From: JBBQYA01 sp031412335
Lineage (GTDB): Bacteria > Bacteroidota > Bacteroidia > Sphingobacteriales > Sphingobacteriaceae
NCBI GenBank assembly: GCA_031412335.1
Contig: JANOCT010000012.1
Location: forward strand, 62,001 to 126,000
DNA: 64,000 nt
Reading direction: 5' to 3'
Shown: positions 1-8,871 of the stretch, one piece after another
How positions within the stretch are numbered: position 1 is the stretch's first letter
How the letters are laid out: each line of letters starts with the position of its first letter
Notes under the pieces: generated by a model
Told to the model about the DNA's origin: nothing
What the model saw: only the letters and a program-made list of their open reading frames with translations
The model's database searches: none
Translations under genes and position numbers: made by a program

Positions 1-17
1 CATAAACATCGTATACT

Positions 18-398
18 ATGAAAATCAATTATTTATATATTGCATTAAGACTCATTGCATGTATTATTCTTTTACAAACATTATATTTTAAATTTACAGC
101 AAGTCCGGAATCTGTTTATATATTTACTACGATTGGAGCAGAACCAATTGGAAGAATAGGATCTGGAGTAGTAGAATTGATAGCAAGTATTTTACTTTTG
201 TATCCACCTGCTATTTTTTACGGTGCTTTGTTATCTTTGGGAGTTATGAGTGGTGCTATTTTATCGCATTTAACTATCTTAGGTATTGATGTTCAGGGAG
301 ATGGAGGATTATTATTTGGTCTTGCACTAGTTACTTGGGTTTGTAGCGCAGTTTTGGTGATTGTTTATAGGAAACAATTTCCATTTATTAAATTTTAA
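18..398 (+). CDS. DoxX-like membrane protein
   Basis: A 126-residue protein with four hydrophobic segments at about residues 5-25, 45-65, 66-88 and 100-118. This size and arrangement fit the DoxX/MauE-like small membrane protein family. Functions in that family are poorly defined and often redox-related. The stop is followed after 8 bases by the DinB-like gene, and the next three genes run on the same strand with short gaps, so it is probably the first or an early gene of a four-gene operon. The window starts only 17 bases upstream, so its promoter is not visible. The family call rests on hydrophobicity pattern and overall resemblance, not on a catalytic motif. Confidence 0.7.
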   Translation: MKINYLYIALRLIACIILLQTLYFKFTASPESVYIFTTIGAEPIGRIGSGVVELIASILLLYPPAIFYGALLSLGVMSGAILSHLTILGIDVQGDGGLLFGLALVTWVCSAVLVIVYRKQFPFIKF

Positions 399-406
399 TT
401 TTAATC

Positions 407-907
407 ATGATCAACAACATAATTAACAGTTTAGAAGAAATAAAAATTTTATTAAATGAATTGACAATTCAGGAATATCAATCAGAATGTCAGTTTTTGA
501 GTAAGGCTACAGTTGGCCAGCATACACGTCATATCATCGAACTTTTTCAATGTTTAGATAATGGTTATACATCAGCAATAGTTGACTACGACGATAGAAA
601 ACGAAATAAAGCAATTGAAACGGATAGTGATTTTGCCATTGACCAATTAACTTCGATTCAAGCATCCATTAAAAAAGAAGACAAAAATCTTAAAGTTGTA
701 TTTCATTCAAATAATGGTACATCTCAAATTGAATCCAGTTATTACCGAGAATTATTATACAATTACGAACATTGCATTCATCACCAAGCATTAATTAAAG
801 TTGCCGTTTTACAATGGCCACATGTGGCATTAAGTGATCAATTTGGGGTAGCTCCTTCAACAATGAAATTCAGACAGGAACAGGTTGCAACAGTAGAGAA
901 CCGATAA
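407..907 (+). CDS. DinB-like family protein
   Basis: A 166-residue soluble, mostly helical protein. It has the histidine pattern of DinB/YfiT-like four-helix proteins: GQHTRHIIE near residue 38 and EHCIHHQ near residue 121. These histidines probably bind a divalent metal. The family includes metal-dependent thiol transferases and many uncharacterised damage-induced proteins, and the substrate cannot be told from sequence. It lies 8 bases after the DoxX-like gene and 21 bases before the NRDE gene, consistent with one transcript. Confidence 0.75.
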   Translation: MINNIINSLEEIKILLNELTIQEYQSECQFLSKATVGQHTRHIIELFQCLDNGYTSAIVDYDDRKRNKAIETDSDFAIDQLTSIQASIKKEDKNLKVVFHSNNGTSQIESSYYRELLYNYEHCIHHQALIKVAVLQWPHVALSDQFGVAPSTMKFRQEQVATVENR

Positions 908-928
908 AATAAACTAATCGGTAAATAC

Positions 929-1645
929 ATGTGTACTGTTAGTTATATTGGTTTTTCTGACCAAATTATTTTCACTTCTAATCGTGACGAACAATTATCA
1001 CGACCCGTGGCAACTCCACCAGAAATTAGTTGTGAAAATGGAATAAAGATTATTTTTCCTCGAGATCCAAAAGCAGGAGGCACTTGGTTTATTGCAAATA
1101 GTGATGCCAAAGTTGCAATTTTATTAAATGGAGCCGAAAAAAAACATACGCCAGAATTCAGCTATAGAAAAAGCCGAGGGTTGATTTTGATGGATATTAT
1201 GAAAGCTGAAAATTCTTTTGATAAGTTTTCTGAAATTAATTTGTTTGAAATCGAACCATTTACCATTGTGCTTTTTGAATTTGGTAAATTATATCAGCTG
1301 CGTTGGAATTCTTCAGAAAAATCAGTTTTACATTTAAATTCAACAAAAAATTATATCTGGTCTTCTTCGACTTTGTATGATCCAAAAGTGATTTTGCAAA
1401 GGGAAAAACTATTTTATAACTTTTTAAAAAATAACACAAGCCCTAAACCAGAAGATGTTAAGAATTTTCATAAAAGCCCTGGGACAGATTCTATGCAAGA
1501 GGGATTTATCATAAACCGAGAAGGCAACTATAAAACGTTTAGCATCACCCAAGTTCAAATTCAAAAAAATGTTTTAAATTTCAATCATTATGATCTTTTG
1601 AATGATACAGCATCATCCCATTCATTGGAATTAACATCAAATTAA
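929..1645 (+). CDS. NRDE (TANGO2-like) family protein
   Basis: The protein begins MCTVSY and carries SNRDEQLSRP at about residues 17-26, the signature of the NRDE/TANGO2 family. The N-terminal Cys2 is typical of this Ntn-hydrolase-like fold and may become the nucleophile after Met removal. The length of 238 residues is normal for bacterial members. Family function is unsettled; roles in haem or acyl-CoA metabolism have been proposed for the eukaryotic homologue. Its stop codon is immediately followed by the TTG start of the next gene, so the two are probably translationally coupled. Confidence 0.85.
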   Translation: MCTVSYIGFSDQIIFTSNRDEQLSRPVATPPEISCENGIKIIFPRDPKAGGTWFIANSDAKVAILLNGAEKKHTPEFSYRKSRGLILMDIMKAENSFDKFSEINLFEIEPFTIVLFEFGKLYQLRWNSSEKSVLHLNSTKNYIWSSSTLYDPKVILQREKLFYNFLKNNTSPKPEDVKNFHKSPGTDSMQEGFIINREGNYKTFSITQVQIQKNVLNFNHYDLLNDTASSHSLELTSN

Positions 1646-2713
1646 TTGGAACAAAACATAAAATTATTTTTCCACAAGGTTTTTAATTGGGAGTACTGGC
1701 CATTTCTGATTGTCTATTTTCCTACATTTTTTTTCTGGGCGTATTTTTCAATTAGAGCTAAAAGTTTCTTCTTTTTCAGTCCAAGCAATCCAGGAATTAA
1801 GAACGGAGGTATGGCAATGGAATCTAAAAAGGAAATTTACGATATGTTGCCTTCTGGTATATATCCAAAAACAATTTTAGTGAAACCAGGAGTTGATTTT
1901 GCTAAAATTATTCAACAGATGAAGGAAAATGAGATTAGTTTTCCATGTATAGCCAAACCTGATATGGGTTTAAAAGGTAAAGCTGTTCAAAAGATTAATA
2001 ATATAGATTCATTGAAAAGATATTTATCTATTGCTCATGTCGATTCTCTGATTCAGCAATTAATACCTTATTCAATGGAAGCAGGAATATTTTATTACCG
2101 ATTTCCGGGTGATTTGCAAGGAAAAATTTCAGGTATTGTTGCGAAAGAATTTATGATAGTGACGGGTGATGGCAAATCGAGTATCCAAGATTTAATTAAA
2201 CGAAATACCCGTTTTTATCTTCAATTAGATGCATTGAAAAAAATGTATGGAGAAAAATTAAATGAAATATTAAATGCTCGTGAAGAGCGTAATTTAATGC
2301 CTTACGGTAACCATGCAAGAGGATCTAAATTTACCGACGAAACTTGGAGAGTAAATGAAAAGTTAACAAAAATTATCAACGACATTTTTATAAACGTCGA
2401 TGGTTTTTATTTCGGAAGAATGGATATTAAATTCGCTTCGTGGGAGGAGTTGGAACAAGGAAAAAATTTTTCCATAATAGAATTAAACGGTGCTGGAAGC
2501 GAGCCAACGCATATTTATGATCCTTCGCATTCAATAATTTTTGCCTGGAAAGAAATAATTAGCCATTGGAACATCATGTTTAAAATTGCTAGAATCAATT
2601 ATAAAACCGGAACTCAATACATGACATTCGCCGAAGGAATACAAATGTTGAAAGAAAACAATAAACTAATTGATCAATTAATTTTGCAAAGCAATGAGCT
2701 TACCGAAAATTGA
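1646..2713 (+). CDS. Membrane-anchored ATP-grasp protein
   Basis: A 355-residue protein whose TTG start directly abuts the preceding stop codon. Residues about 16-45 are hydrophobic and may anchor it in the membrane. The rest looks like an ATP-grasp domain: CIAKPDMGLKGK near residue 95 resembles the nucleotide-binding lysine and glycine-rich loop, and RMDIKF plus SIIELNGAGSEPTHIYDP near residues 260-292 resemble the metal-binding Asp/Glu/Asn segment. Such proteins are often annotated as D-alanine-D-alanine ligase-like, but the substrate here is unknown and real Ddl activity is doubtful given the membrane segment. It ends the DoxX-DinB-NRDE operon and is convergent with the hydrolase pseudogene. 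Confidence 0.7.
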   Translation: MEQNIKLFFHKVFNWEYWPFLIVYFPTFFFWAYFSIRAKSFFFFSPSNPGIKNGGMAMESKKEIYDMLPSGIYPKTILVKPGVDFAKIIQQMKENEISFPCIAKPDMGLKGKAVQKINNIDSLKRYLSIAHVDSLIQQLIPYSMEAGIFYYRFPGDLQGKISGIVAKEFMIVTGDGKSSIQDLIKRNTRFYLQLDALKKMYGEKLNEILNAREERNLMPYGNHARGSKFTDETWRVNEKLTKIINDIFINVDGFYFGRMDIKFASWEELEQGKNFSIIELNGAGSEPTHIYDPSHSIIFAWKEIISHWNIMFKIARINYKTGTQYMTFAEGIQMLKENNKLIDQLILQSNELTEN

Positions 2714-2720
2714 TTTATCA

Positions 2721-3604
2721 TTAATTGGCTACTGATAAACTATCAGTAAAGCGCGTTATGGTTTCTATTAAAAAAGCTTTTTTTGTCCAAGGGATAAAAT
2801 GATTTGCTTCTTTAATAATATGCAGAGTAGTAAAATCAGGATTTTCTTTTTGAATAAAATACGCATTTCCCACTGGAACTAAGGGATCTTTGTCGCCATG
2901 TATAACACAAATCGGAATTTTTACATCCTTTACTGAATTTGCTATTTCTGATACTTCTTTTTTAAAATACCTAATTTCATCATTGCTTACCGACATTTCT
3001 GTTGGAAGAATAAATCGTAAAATAGGATTATTTATCAAAGTTCGCCAGCTTTCTTCTCCTTCTAGTTCTGCTGATACAGAACCACTTACAACTACAATAC
3101 CTGAAAGAATTTTAGAATTGTCTTCAGCCAATTTTGCAACAATTGGCCCACCTAATGAATGTCCAATTACGATAATTTTATTGTTATTGTTTACAGTTTT
3201 TATTAATAATGAAATGAGTTTGCATTGATTCAAAACAGTCATAGCTTCACCATATCCACTCCCACCAAATCCAGGTCTATCAATACTAATCAATCTGTAT
3301 TTTTTAATCAATTCTTTGTCAGATAAATATTCACTAAATGCTTTCCAGTTGCCTGGTGGCCATGTATGAACAAGAGAGTAGGAGCATTATCTACTCCAGT
3401 TTGTACATAGTGTAGTTTTTTACCTTCAACAAAAATGGTATTACTTTTTAGCGCAATATTTTTTTCTGCAAATTCTTTCTTTTCTTCTTTAAAATCATTT
3501 TTTTCAGCTTTCCGATCCTGAATGTTTTTTAAAACAGAACATCCAACCATGAGTAATAGAAGAAATACACCCAATATTCGCAATGTTTTTCGCAGAAATT
3601 TCAT
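2721..3604 (-). pseudogene. Alpha/beta hydrolase lipoprotein, split by a frameshift
   Basis: Two adjacent reading frames make one protein. The N-terminal piece (3308-3604) starts with a lipoprotein signal ending LMVGC and reaches the oxyanion region LLFIHGH before running out of frame and stopping. The C-terminal piece (2721-3311) has DRPGFGGSG, the nucleophile elbow GHSLGG, the acid region HGDKDPLVP and the histidine in EANHFIPW. Adding one base near 3354-3358 joins them into a continuous frame of about 295 codons reading HGHPGNWKAFSEYLSD at the join, as expected for this fold. The lesion looks like CCC reduced to CC. It may be a true pseudogene or a base-calling error. If intact it would be a membrane-tethered esterase-like enzyme of unknown substrate. 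Confidence 0.8.
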
Positions 3605-3697
3605 TTCTGATTTATTTTTTAAGTTCGGGATAAAGTTAGTTGAATATGACTAACAAAAACTACCTTGCCTTCCTAATATAAAAATTAACACATAAAA

Positions 3698-4372
3698 ATG
3701 GTCGTTGAACAACCAAAAAAAATAGCAATAAACTTACTATCGGGTTTTTTGCTCAGTTTGCTTGGTACCATTCCTTTAGGTTTTATTAATTTAGTCGCTT
3801 TGCAGATATTTACCAATAAAGGTGAATTAGACGCGCTTTATTTTGCCTCTGGAGTTATTTTGGTAGAATTAGTTGTAATTAAACTTACCATGTCAGGTGC
3901 TCAATATTTACTTTCGAAACAAAAAACTAGAGTTTACATTGAACTTTTTTCTTTTTTATTCATTTTGGGATTTGCAATTGCTGGTTTTATGAGCAATCAT
4001 AATGGAAAATCTGATCTTGACACTGATTTTGCGGTAGCTTCAGTTCATCCATTTTTTTATGGAATATTTCTGGGTTGTTTAAATCCGATTCAAATACCTT
4101 TTTGGGCTGGCTGGAATATTTATATGATTAATCGAAAACGCTTAATTCCTGAAAAACCATTCTATTACTTTTATATGATCGGTACAGCATTTGGAACATT
4201 GATTGGAATGATTGTTTTTGTGTTATCTGCACGATATATGCTCAATCAAAGCAAAGATTATTTACAAAATGCGAGTGGTAAAATAATACCGTGGATATTT
4301 CTAACACTTGCTGTATGGCAAGGAGCACAGATGATTTATCATTATAATAAAAACAGAAAGTCGATAAAGTAG
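3698..4372 (+). CDS. LysE/RhtB-type exporter
   Basis: A 224-residue integral membrane protein with about six hydrophobic segments. The N-terminal segment GTIPLGFINLVALQIF resembles the proline-containing start of LysE/RhtB amino-acid exporters, and the second half has NPIQIPFWAGWN, matching the repeat-like NP..PFW motif. LysE proteins export amino acids or related metabolites through the inner membrane; the substrate cannot be assigned here. The gene stands alone, convergent with the cupredoxin-like gene and with a hairpin at its stop codon. Confidence 0.7.
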   Translation: MVVEQPKKIAINLLSGFLLSLLGTIPLGFINLVALQIFTNKGELDALYFASGVILVELVVIKLTMSGAQYLLSKQKTRVYIELFSFLFILGFAIAGFMSNHNGKSDLDTDFAVASVHPFFYGIFLGCLNPIQIPFWAGWNIYMINRKRLIPEKPFYYFYMIGTAFGTLIGMIVFVLSARYMLNQSKDYLQNASGKIIPWIFLTLAVWQGAQMIYHYNKNRKSIK

Positions 4373-4384
4373 AAATTTTATCGA
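4361..4384. terminator. Hairpin between convergent genes, possible terminator
   Basis: A perfect 8-bp inverted repeat, TCGATAAA / TTTATCGA, with an 8-base loop overlaps the stop of the LysE-type gene and ends just before the 3' end of the convergent cupredoxin-like gene. It could act in both directions. There is no long T tract after it, so this is a modest call. Confidence 0.35.
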
Positions 4385-4387
4385 ACG

Positions 4388-5020
4388 CTATTGAATTGAA
4401 ATTCGTTTCATGGCTGTTTCTGCGCCACAGGTTATCCGAACAAAATACATACCCGGAGAAGCTCGACCGGCTAAATCAAAATCCTTTCTAAAATCGCCAA
4501 TAGCTCTTTTTTCATTGCTTAAAACCAACACTTCATTGCCGAGAATATCTAATAATTTGATGGATAAATTTGATTCTTTTCGAACATAAAATTGAACAGA
4601 AAGGCGATCATTGACAACAGGATTTGGGAAAACAGTTAAGCTATTCGCTAGTGTTTGTGAATTACGAATGGACGAAATTGAATTTACAGTAATCGTTCCA
4701 GACATGGTTGAGCCAAACGGTCCACCATGTGTAATGCTGTAATAGGGCAAAATGCCAGGTCTATTAATTACATAAGCCCTCGATTTCGACATCATGTTTA
4801 AATTAAAAGCCGGTAAGGTAATTTGATCTTGAGAAACGATGGTATTTATTCCATCAATCCACTGAAATTGAACAGTATCACCACTATTGATCGTAATATT
4901 TTTTGGAATGAATTCTAAATTTTTAACTTGGATTATCGTTCGATTTTGTGCCGTTGAAAAACTTGGCGCAAAAACAAGGGTTATTATAATAAATAAAAAG
5001 AAGAAAGTAAGTTTATCCAT
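4388..5020 (-). CDS. Secreted cupredoxin-like protein with T9SS sorting domain
   Basis: I chose the start at 5020 because residues MDKLTFFFLFIIITLVF then give a normal signal peptide ending in AQ; the longer frame would put 12 extra residues ahead of it. Residues about 25-115 read as a plastocyanin-like beta domain (FIPKNITINSGDTVQFQW), with blue-copper-type spacing, but the copper ligands are not complete: the usual first His is replaced in GINTIVSQ, while a His remains in SITHGGPFGSTMSG. Residues about 125-210 form a Por secretion-system C-terminal domain (VFPNPV, GNEV, PGMYFVRI). The protein is expected to cross the outer membrane through the type IX system and stay at the surface or be released. 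Confidence 0.75.
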   Translation of the reverse strand: MDKLTFFFLFIIITLVFAPSFSTAQNRTIIQVKNLEFIPKNITINSGDTVQFQWIDGINTIVSQDQITLPAFNLNMMSKSRAYVINRPGILPYYSITHGGPFGSTMSGTITVNSISSIRNSQTLANSLTVFPNPVVNDRLSVQFYVRKESNLSIKLLDILGNEVLVLSNEKRAIGDFRKDFDLAGRASPGMYFVRITCGAETAMKRISIQ

Positions 5021-5223
5021 TTGCAGGCAAATATTTTCAAATATACAGTTATGCAATTAGAAAGAAAGGTTAATTAGTAACATTTTAAATGATGTTAATT
5101 TTCCATAGCTTTATTCAAATTAAAATTTTGTGAATTAATATCAAAAGAGAGTATACTTTCTGAATTCATTATTCATTTTTTTTAATGTTAATTTGCATTT
5201 CACTTCCGATACGAAAATTTTCG

Positions 5224-8200
5224 ATGAGTAATCGATTGATAGAGCAGAACGATACAGTAAATCAACTACTTAATTCTTTTCATTTTTCTACCCTGATAAT
5301 TGATGAGTCGCAAGTTGTACATTTCGCAAATAATGCTTTTTGTGATAGTACAGGCCTTCAAAACAATGATTTTGTTGGAAAAAATTTCAAACAGATCAGT
5401 TCAATTTCACTTTCACAGAAAAAGAACGGACTTTATTTTTTACAATTTCCTGATTTGGATGGCACAGAAACCAGCATAAGTTGCCATGCAGAAAAAGTAA
5501 ATCTGAACGCTGAGGGGCAATTTTATCTGTTGAAATTTGATTCCAAAACAGATCAAATTCAAATGAAAACCTTGCAGGAATTATTAAATGCTTCGTTTGA
5601 AGCACTTTGTGTTCACAAAGATCAAGAAGTTGTCTCAGCCAATTTGGCTTTTCTTGAGATGTTTAATTACACTTATCAAGAAATGACTAATTTATCTCTT
5701 AAAGATCTTTGCGAAGAGAATTCGTTTAAAGAAATAATAGAGAATATTGTGAAAAAGCATGATATTGCATATGAAGCCATTGCCTTAAGGAAAAACGGCG
5801 AAAAATTTCCGGTATTAGTAAAGGGTAAATCGGTAAAAATTAGTGGAATTGAATATCGTTTAGTTTCTTGCCAAGATCTTACTATTGAAAAGCTAAAGGA
5901 TTCAACTAAATTAATAGAAAAGAATAAGTTAGAAACTATAGTAAAGACTCAAACTGAAATTATTAGTTCAGACTTAAATCTTGATAATCTACTTAAAATT
6001 ATTGTTAATGAATCCAGCAAAATAACTGGAGGAGATGGTGCTACTATCGAATTTGCTTTTGAAGACAGAATGATTCAGAAGGCTCGATCTGGCCAAGCTT
6101 CAAGATTGAAAACAAAAGAATTACTTATAAAAAACAGCCTTTCTGGATATTGTTATCGAACCGGTCATTCTGTTTTAGTAAACGATGCAGCTAAAAACGA
6201 ATATTCGGATCAGGAAGCGCGTAAAATTCTGGATGTAAAATCTGCAATTGTAGTTCCGTTGAAATATGGAAAAGAAGTAATAGGTGTGTTAAAAGTGGTG
6301 GCAAAAAGGGAGTCTGCTTTTACCCAACAAGATGTTGACACACTTCAGATAATGGGTGGATTTATTGCATCGGCTATTCGGAATGCAAATCAATTTGAAG
6401 AAAAACAAGCAATACTCGAAAAACTAACTGCGACTTTAGATCAAGTGCGGGAAAGTGAAGAACAATTCAGATTGTTGGCAGATCATATAAATGATATTGT
6501 CGCTTTACACGATTTGGATGGCAATTTCACTTTTGTAAGTCGTTCGGCTTATAATGTTCTTGGTTACAATCAAGATGAAGTAATTGGGAGTTCAATTTAT
6601 GATTTTGTTCATCCAGAAGATATTGAAGATTTAAAGGAAACCATTAAGGAAAATATTTTTAAAAATAAATCACAAGCTAAAATTATATATCGTTTTAGGA
6701 AAAAAAATCAAGAATACACCTGGCTAGAAAGTATTGGCGAACCGATTCTAGATGAACAAAATAGAGTTACAAAAATTCAAGCATCATCCAGAGATGTAAG
6801 TGAGCGAATACAAGCATTAAATGCATTGTTGGAAAGTGAAAAGCGTTATCGATTTATTACTGAAAACAGTACTGATATGCTAAGTATCCATACCGTTGAT
6901 GGAATAATGTCATATGTTAGTCCTGCTTCTAACCGAGTTTTAGGATATAAACCAACCGAGTTAGTTAATTTGGATCCATTCAAATTATGTCATAAAGATG
7001 ATTTACCAAAATTAAAAGAAGCATTAAGAGATTACATTGTTAAACGGCAAAAAGTTGCATCATTTACCTATCGAATGCATCGAAAAGACGGAGACTATAT
7101 TTGGATTGAAACAGTAGCAAAAGCTGTTATCAATGATCAGAATATGGTAACTCAAATTCAAGCTGCTCATCGTGATATTACCGAACGAAAAATGGTAGAG
7201 CAAGAACTTTTGAAAGCAAAAATAGAAGCGGAAAGTGCAACTAAAATGAAATCGGAGTTTTTGGCGATGATGAGCCACGAAATAAGAACACCGATGAATG
7301 GTGTAATTGGAATGACTGGTTTATTGCTTGAAACTAAACTTACTAGCGATCAGGAAGAATACGCAGAAGCTATTATGGAAAGTGGAGATGCTTTGTTAAC
7401 TGTAATAAACGACATTCTTGATTTTTCTAAAATTGAATCGGGTAAAATGGAGTTTGACGAAAACCCATACGATCTTTCTTCTTTAATTGATGGTGTTTTT
7501 AGTTTGCTTAGCATTCGGGCAAAAGAAAAAAACATTGAACTAATTTACTTTTTAGACCCCGAACTACCGGTTTTATTAATTGGCGATTCGCTTAGAATCA
7601 GACAGATATTAATTAATTTGATTAGTAATTCAATCAAATTTACTAGTGAGGGAGAAATTTTTGTTTCGGTAAGCAAGGCTGATAAAGTTTTAGGAGAAAA
7701 TGAAGTTGAGTTACATTTTTCAATTAAAGATACAGGGATAGGTATTCCAAAAGATAAAATTGATCGTTTGTTTAATCCATTTATTCAAGTCGATTCATCT
7801 ACTTCTCGCCGCTATCAAGGAACCGGACTTGGATTGGCTATTTGCAATAAATTGGTGGATATGATGGGAGGGAAGATTTGGGTTGATAGTGTGTATATGG
7901 AAGGTTCAATATTCAGTTTTACATTGCAAAATAAGATTTCTGTTGATCTTAATAACGCAACACCTGCACAATTATCTGAATCAAATCAATCTTTATTGAA
8001 TAAGCGAGTATTGATTTTTAGTGATAATCCAACTCAGTTGCATGTACTTACTATGCAATGTAAAAATTGGAAGATGCAAACATTTGCTGTAAAAAATGAA
8101 CTGGAAGCATTGGAAAAAATGAAATCGGGTATCGCCTTTGATGTAGTAATTACAAATTTACATTTACCAGAGGATGAAAGAGTTCAATTGTGTAACCGAA

Positions 8201-8802
8201 TCAGAGGATTTTCCGCAGGTACACTTCCATTTGTTCACATATCTTCCGAAAAAAATCAACAATCCTTAGGTTTTTTACCAACTCTCAATTATCATTTGTC
8301 CAATCCGGTAAAATTTTCGGATATGTATAAAATTCTGGTTGAATTGTTTAAAATCTCAACCCGTGAAATAAATGTTGCTGAAATGCAAAATCCAGCCTTT
8401 GAACTTCCACTTGCACAGCGAATTCCAATAAGCATACTTATTGCAGAAGATAATTTGATAAATCAGAAATTAGTAACCCATGTACTTTCTAAAATGGGCT
8501 ATAAGATTGATATTGCAGAAAACGGAATTGAAGTAATTCAGGCATTAAAAAAGAAAGATTACGATTTAATTTTTATGGATGTGCAAATGCCTGAAATGGA
8601 CGGTTTAGAAGCAACCAGCATCATTGTTAATAACTGGCCAAGAGCAAGTAGGCCGGTAATAATTGCCATGACTGCTAATGCCATGATTGGGGATAAGGAA
8701 AAATGTATCGAAGCTGGAATGGACGATTACATGAGCAAGCCAATTGTACTTGCCGATATTAAAACAAAAATCGAAAAGTGGGGAACTCTAAAATTAGCTT
8801 GA
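5224..8802 (+). CDS. PAS/GAF hybrid sensor histidine kinase
   Basis: The start is placed at ATG 5224; an upstream in-frame TTG at 5185 is less likely. Order: two PAS domains (about residues 10-220), a GAF domain (about 240-395), two more PAS domains (about 415-665), HisKA with the phospho-acceptor His685 in MMSHEIRTP, HATPase with NSIKFT, DTGIGIP and GTGLGLAI, then two receiver domains. The last receiver is canonical with Asp1119 in FMDVQMP and a conserved Lys in MSKP. The first is degenerate: Asn978 replaces the phospho-acceptor Asp (ITNLHLP). No transmembrane segment is evident, so sensing is probably cytoplasmic. The signal is unknown and no response regulator gene is adjacent; output may go through a phosphotransfer protein elsewhere. 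Confidence 0.9.
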   Translation: MSNRLIEQNDTVNQLLNSFHFSTLIIDESQVVHFANNAFCDSTGLQNNDFVGKNFKQISSISLSQKKNGLYFLQFPDLDGTETSISCHAEKVNLNAEGQFYLLKFDSKTDQIQMKTLQELLNASFEALCVHKDQEVVSANLAFLEMFNYTYQEMTNLSLKDLCEENSFKEIIENIVKKHDIAYEAIALRKNGEKFPVLVKGKSVKISGIEYRLVSCQDLTIEKLKDSTKLIEKNKLETIVKTQTEIISSDLNLDNLLKIIVNESSKITGGDGATIEFAFEDRMIQKARSGQASRLKTKELLIKNSLSGYCYRTGHSVLVNDAAKNEYSDQEARKILDVKSAIVVPLKYGKEVIGVLKVVAKRESAFTQQDVDTLQIMGGFIASAIRNANQFEEKQAILEKLTATLDQVRESEEQFRLLADHINDIVALHDLDGNFTFVSRSAYNVLGYNQDEVIGSSIYDFVHPEDIEDLKETIKENIFKNKSQAKIIYRFRKKNQEYTWLESIGEPILDEQNRVTKIQASSRDVSERIQALNALLESEKRYRFITENSTDMLSIHTVDGIMSYVSPASNRVLGYKPTELVNLDPFKLCHKDDLPKLKEALRDYIVKRQKVASFTYRMHRKDGDYIWIETVAKAVINDQNMVTQIQAAHRDITERKMVEQELLKAKIEAESATKMKSEFLAMMSHEIRTPMNGVIGMTGLLLETKLTSDQEEYAEAIMESGDALLTVINDILDFSKIESGKMEFDENPYDLSSLIDGVFSLLSIRAKEKNIELIYFLDPELPVLLIGDSLRIRQILINLISNSIKFTSEGEIFVSVSKADKVLGENEVELHFSIKDTGIGIPKDKIDRLFNPFIQVDSSTSRRYQGTGLGLAICNKLVDMMGGKIWVDSVYMEGSIFSFTLQNKISVDLNNATPAQLSESNQSLLNKRVLIFSDNPTQLHVLTMQCKNWKMQTFAVKNELEALEKMKSGIAFDVVITNLHLPEDERVQLCNRIRGFSAGTLPFVHISSEKNQQSLGFLPTLNYHLSNPVKFSDMYKILVELFKISTREINVAEMQNPAFELPLAQRIPISILIAEDNLINQKLVTHVLSKMGYKIDIAENGIEVIQALKKKDYDLIFMDVQMPEMDGLEATSIIVNNWPRASRPVIIAMTANAMIGDKEKCIEAGMDDYMSKPIVLADIKTKIEKWGTLKLA

Positions 8803-8871
8803 TTATTGTACCAATTACTTTTGTGACTTTGTTTAGCAAACTTTACATTTACGCCCTCTAACCACTGATTT

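Noticed and set aside
2730..2748. Perfect 8-bp hairpin TACTGATA / TATCAGTA
   Set aside because: It lies inside the 3' coding end of the hydrolase frame and has no T run after it; it could be a convergent terminator but the evidence is too thin to list.
2890..3228. Plus-strand ORF opposite the hydrolase
   Set aside because: It is the antisense shadow of the hydrolase, whose minus-strand frame carries the GHSLGG and HGDKDP motifs.
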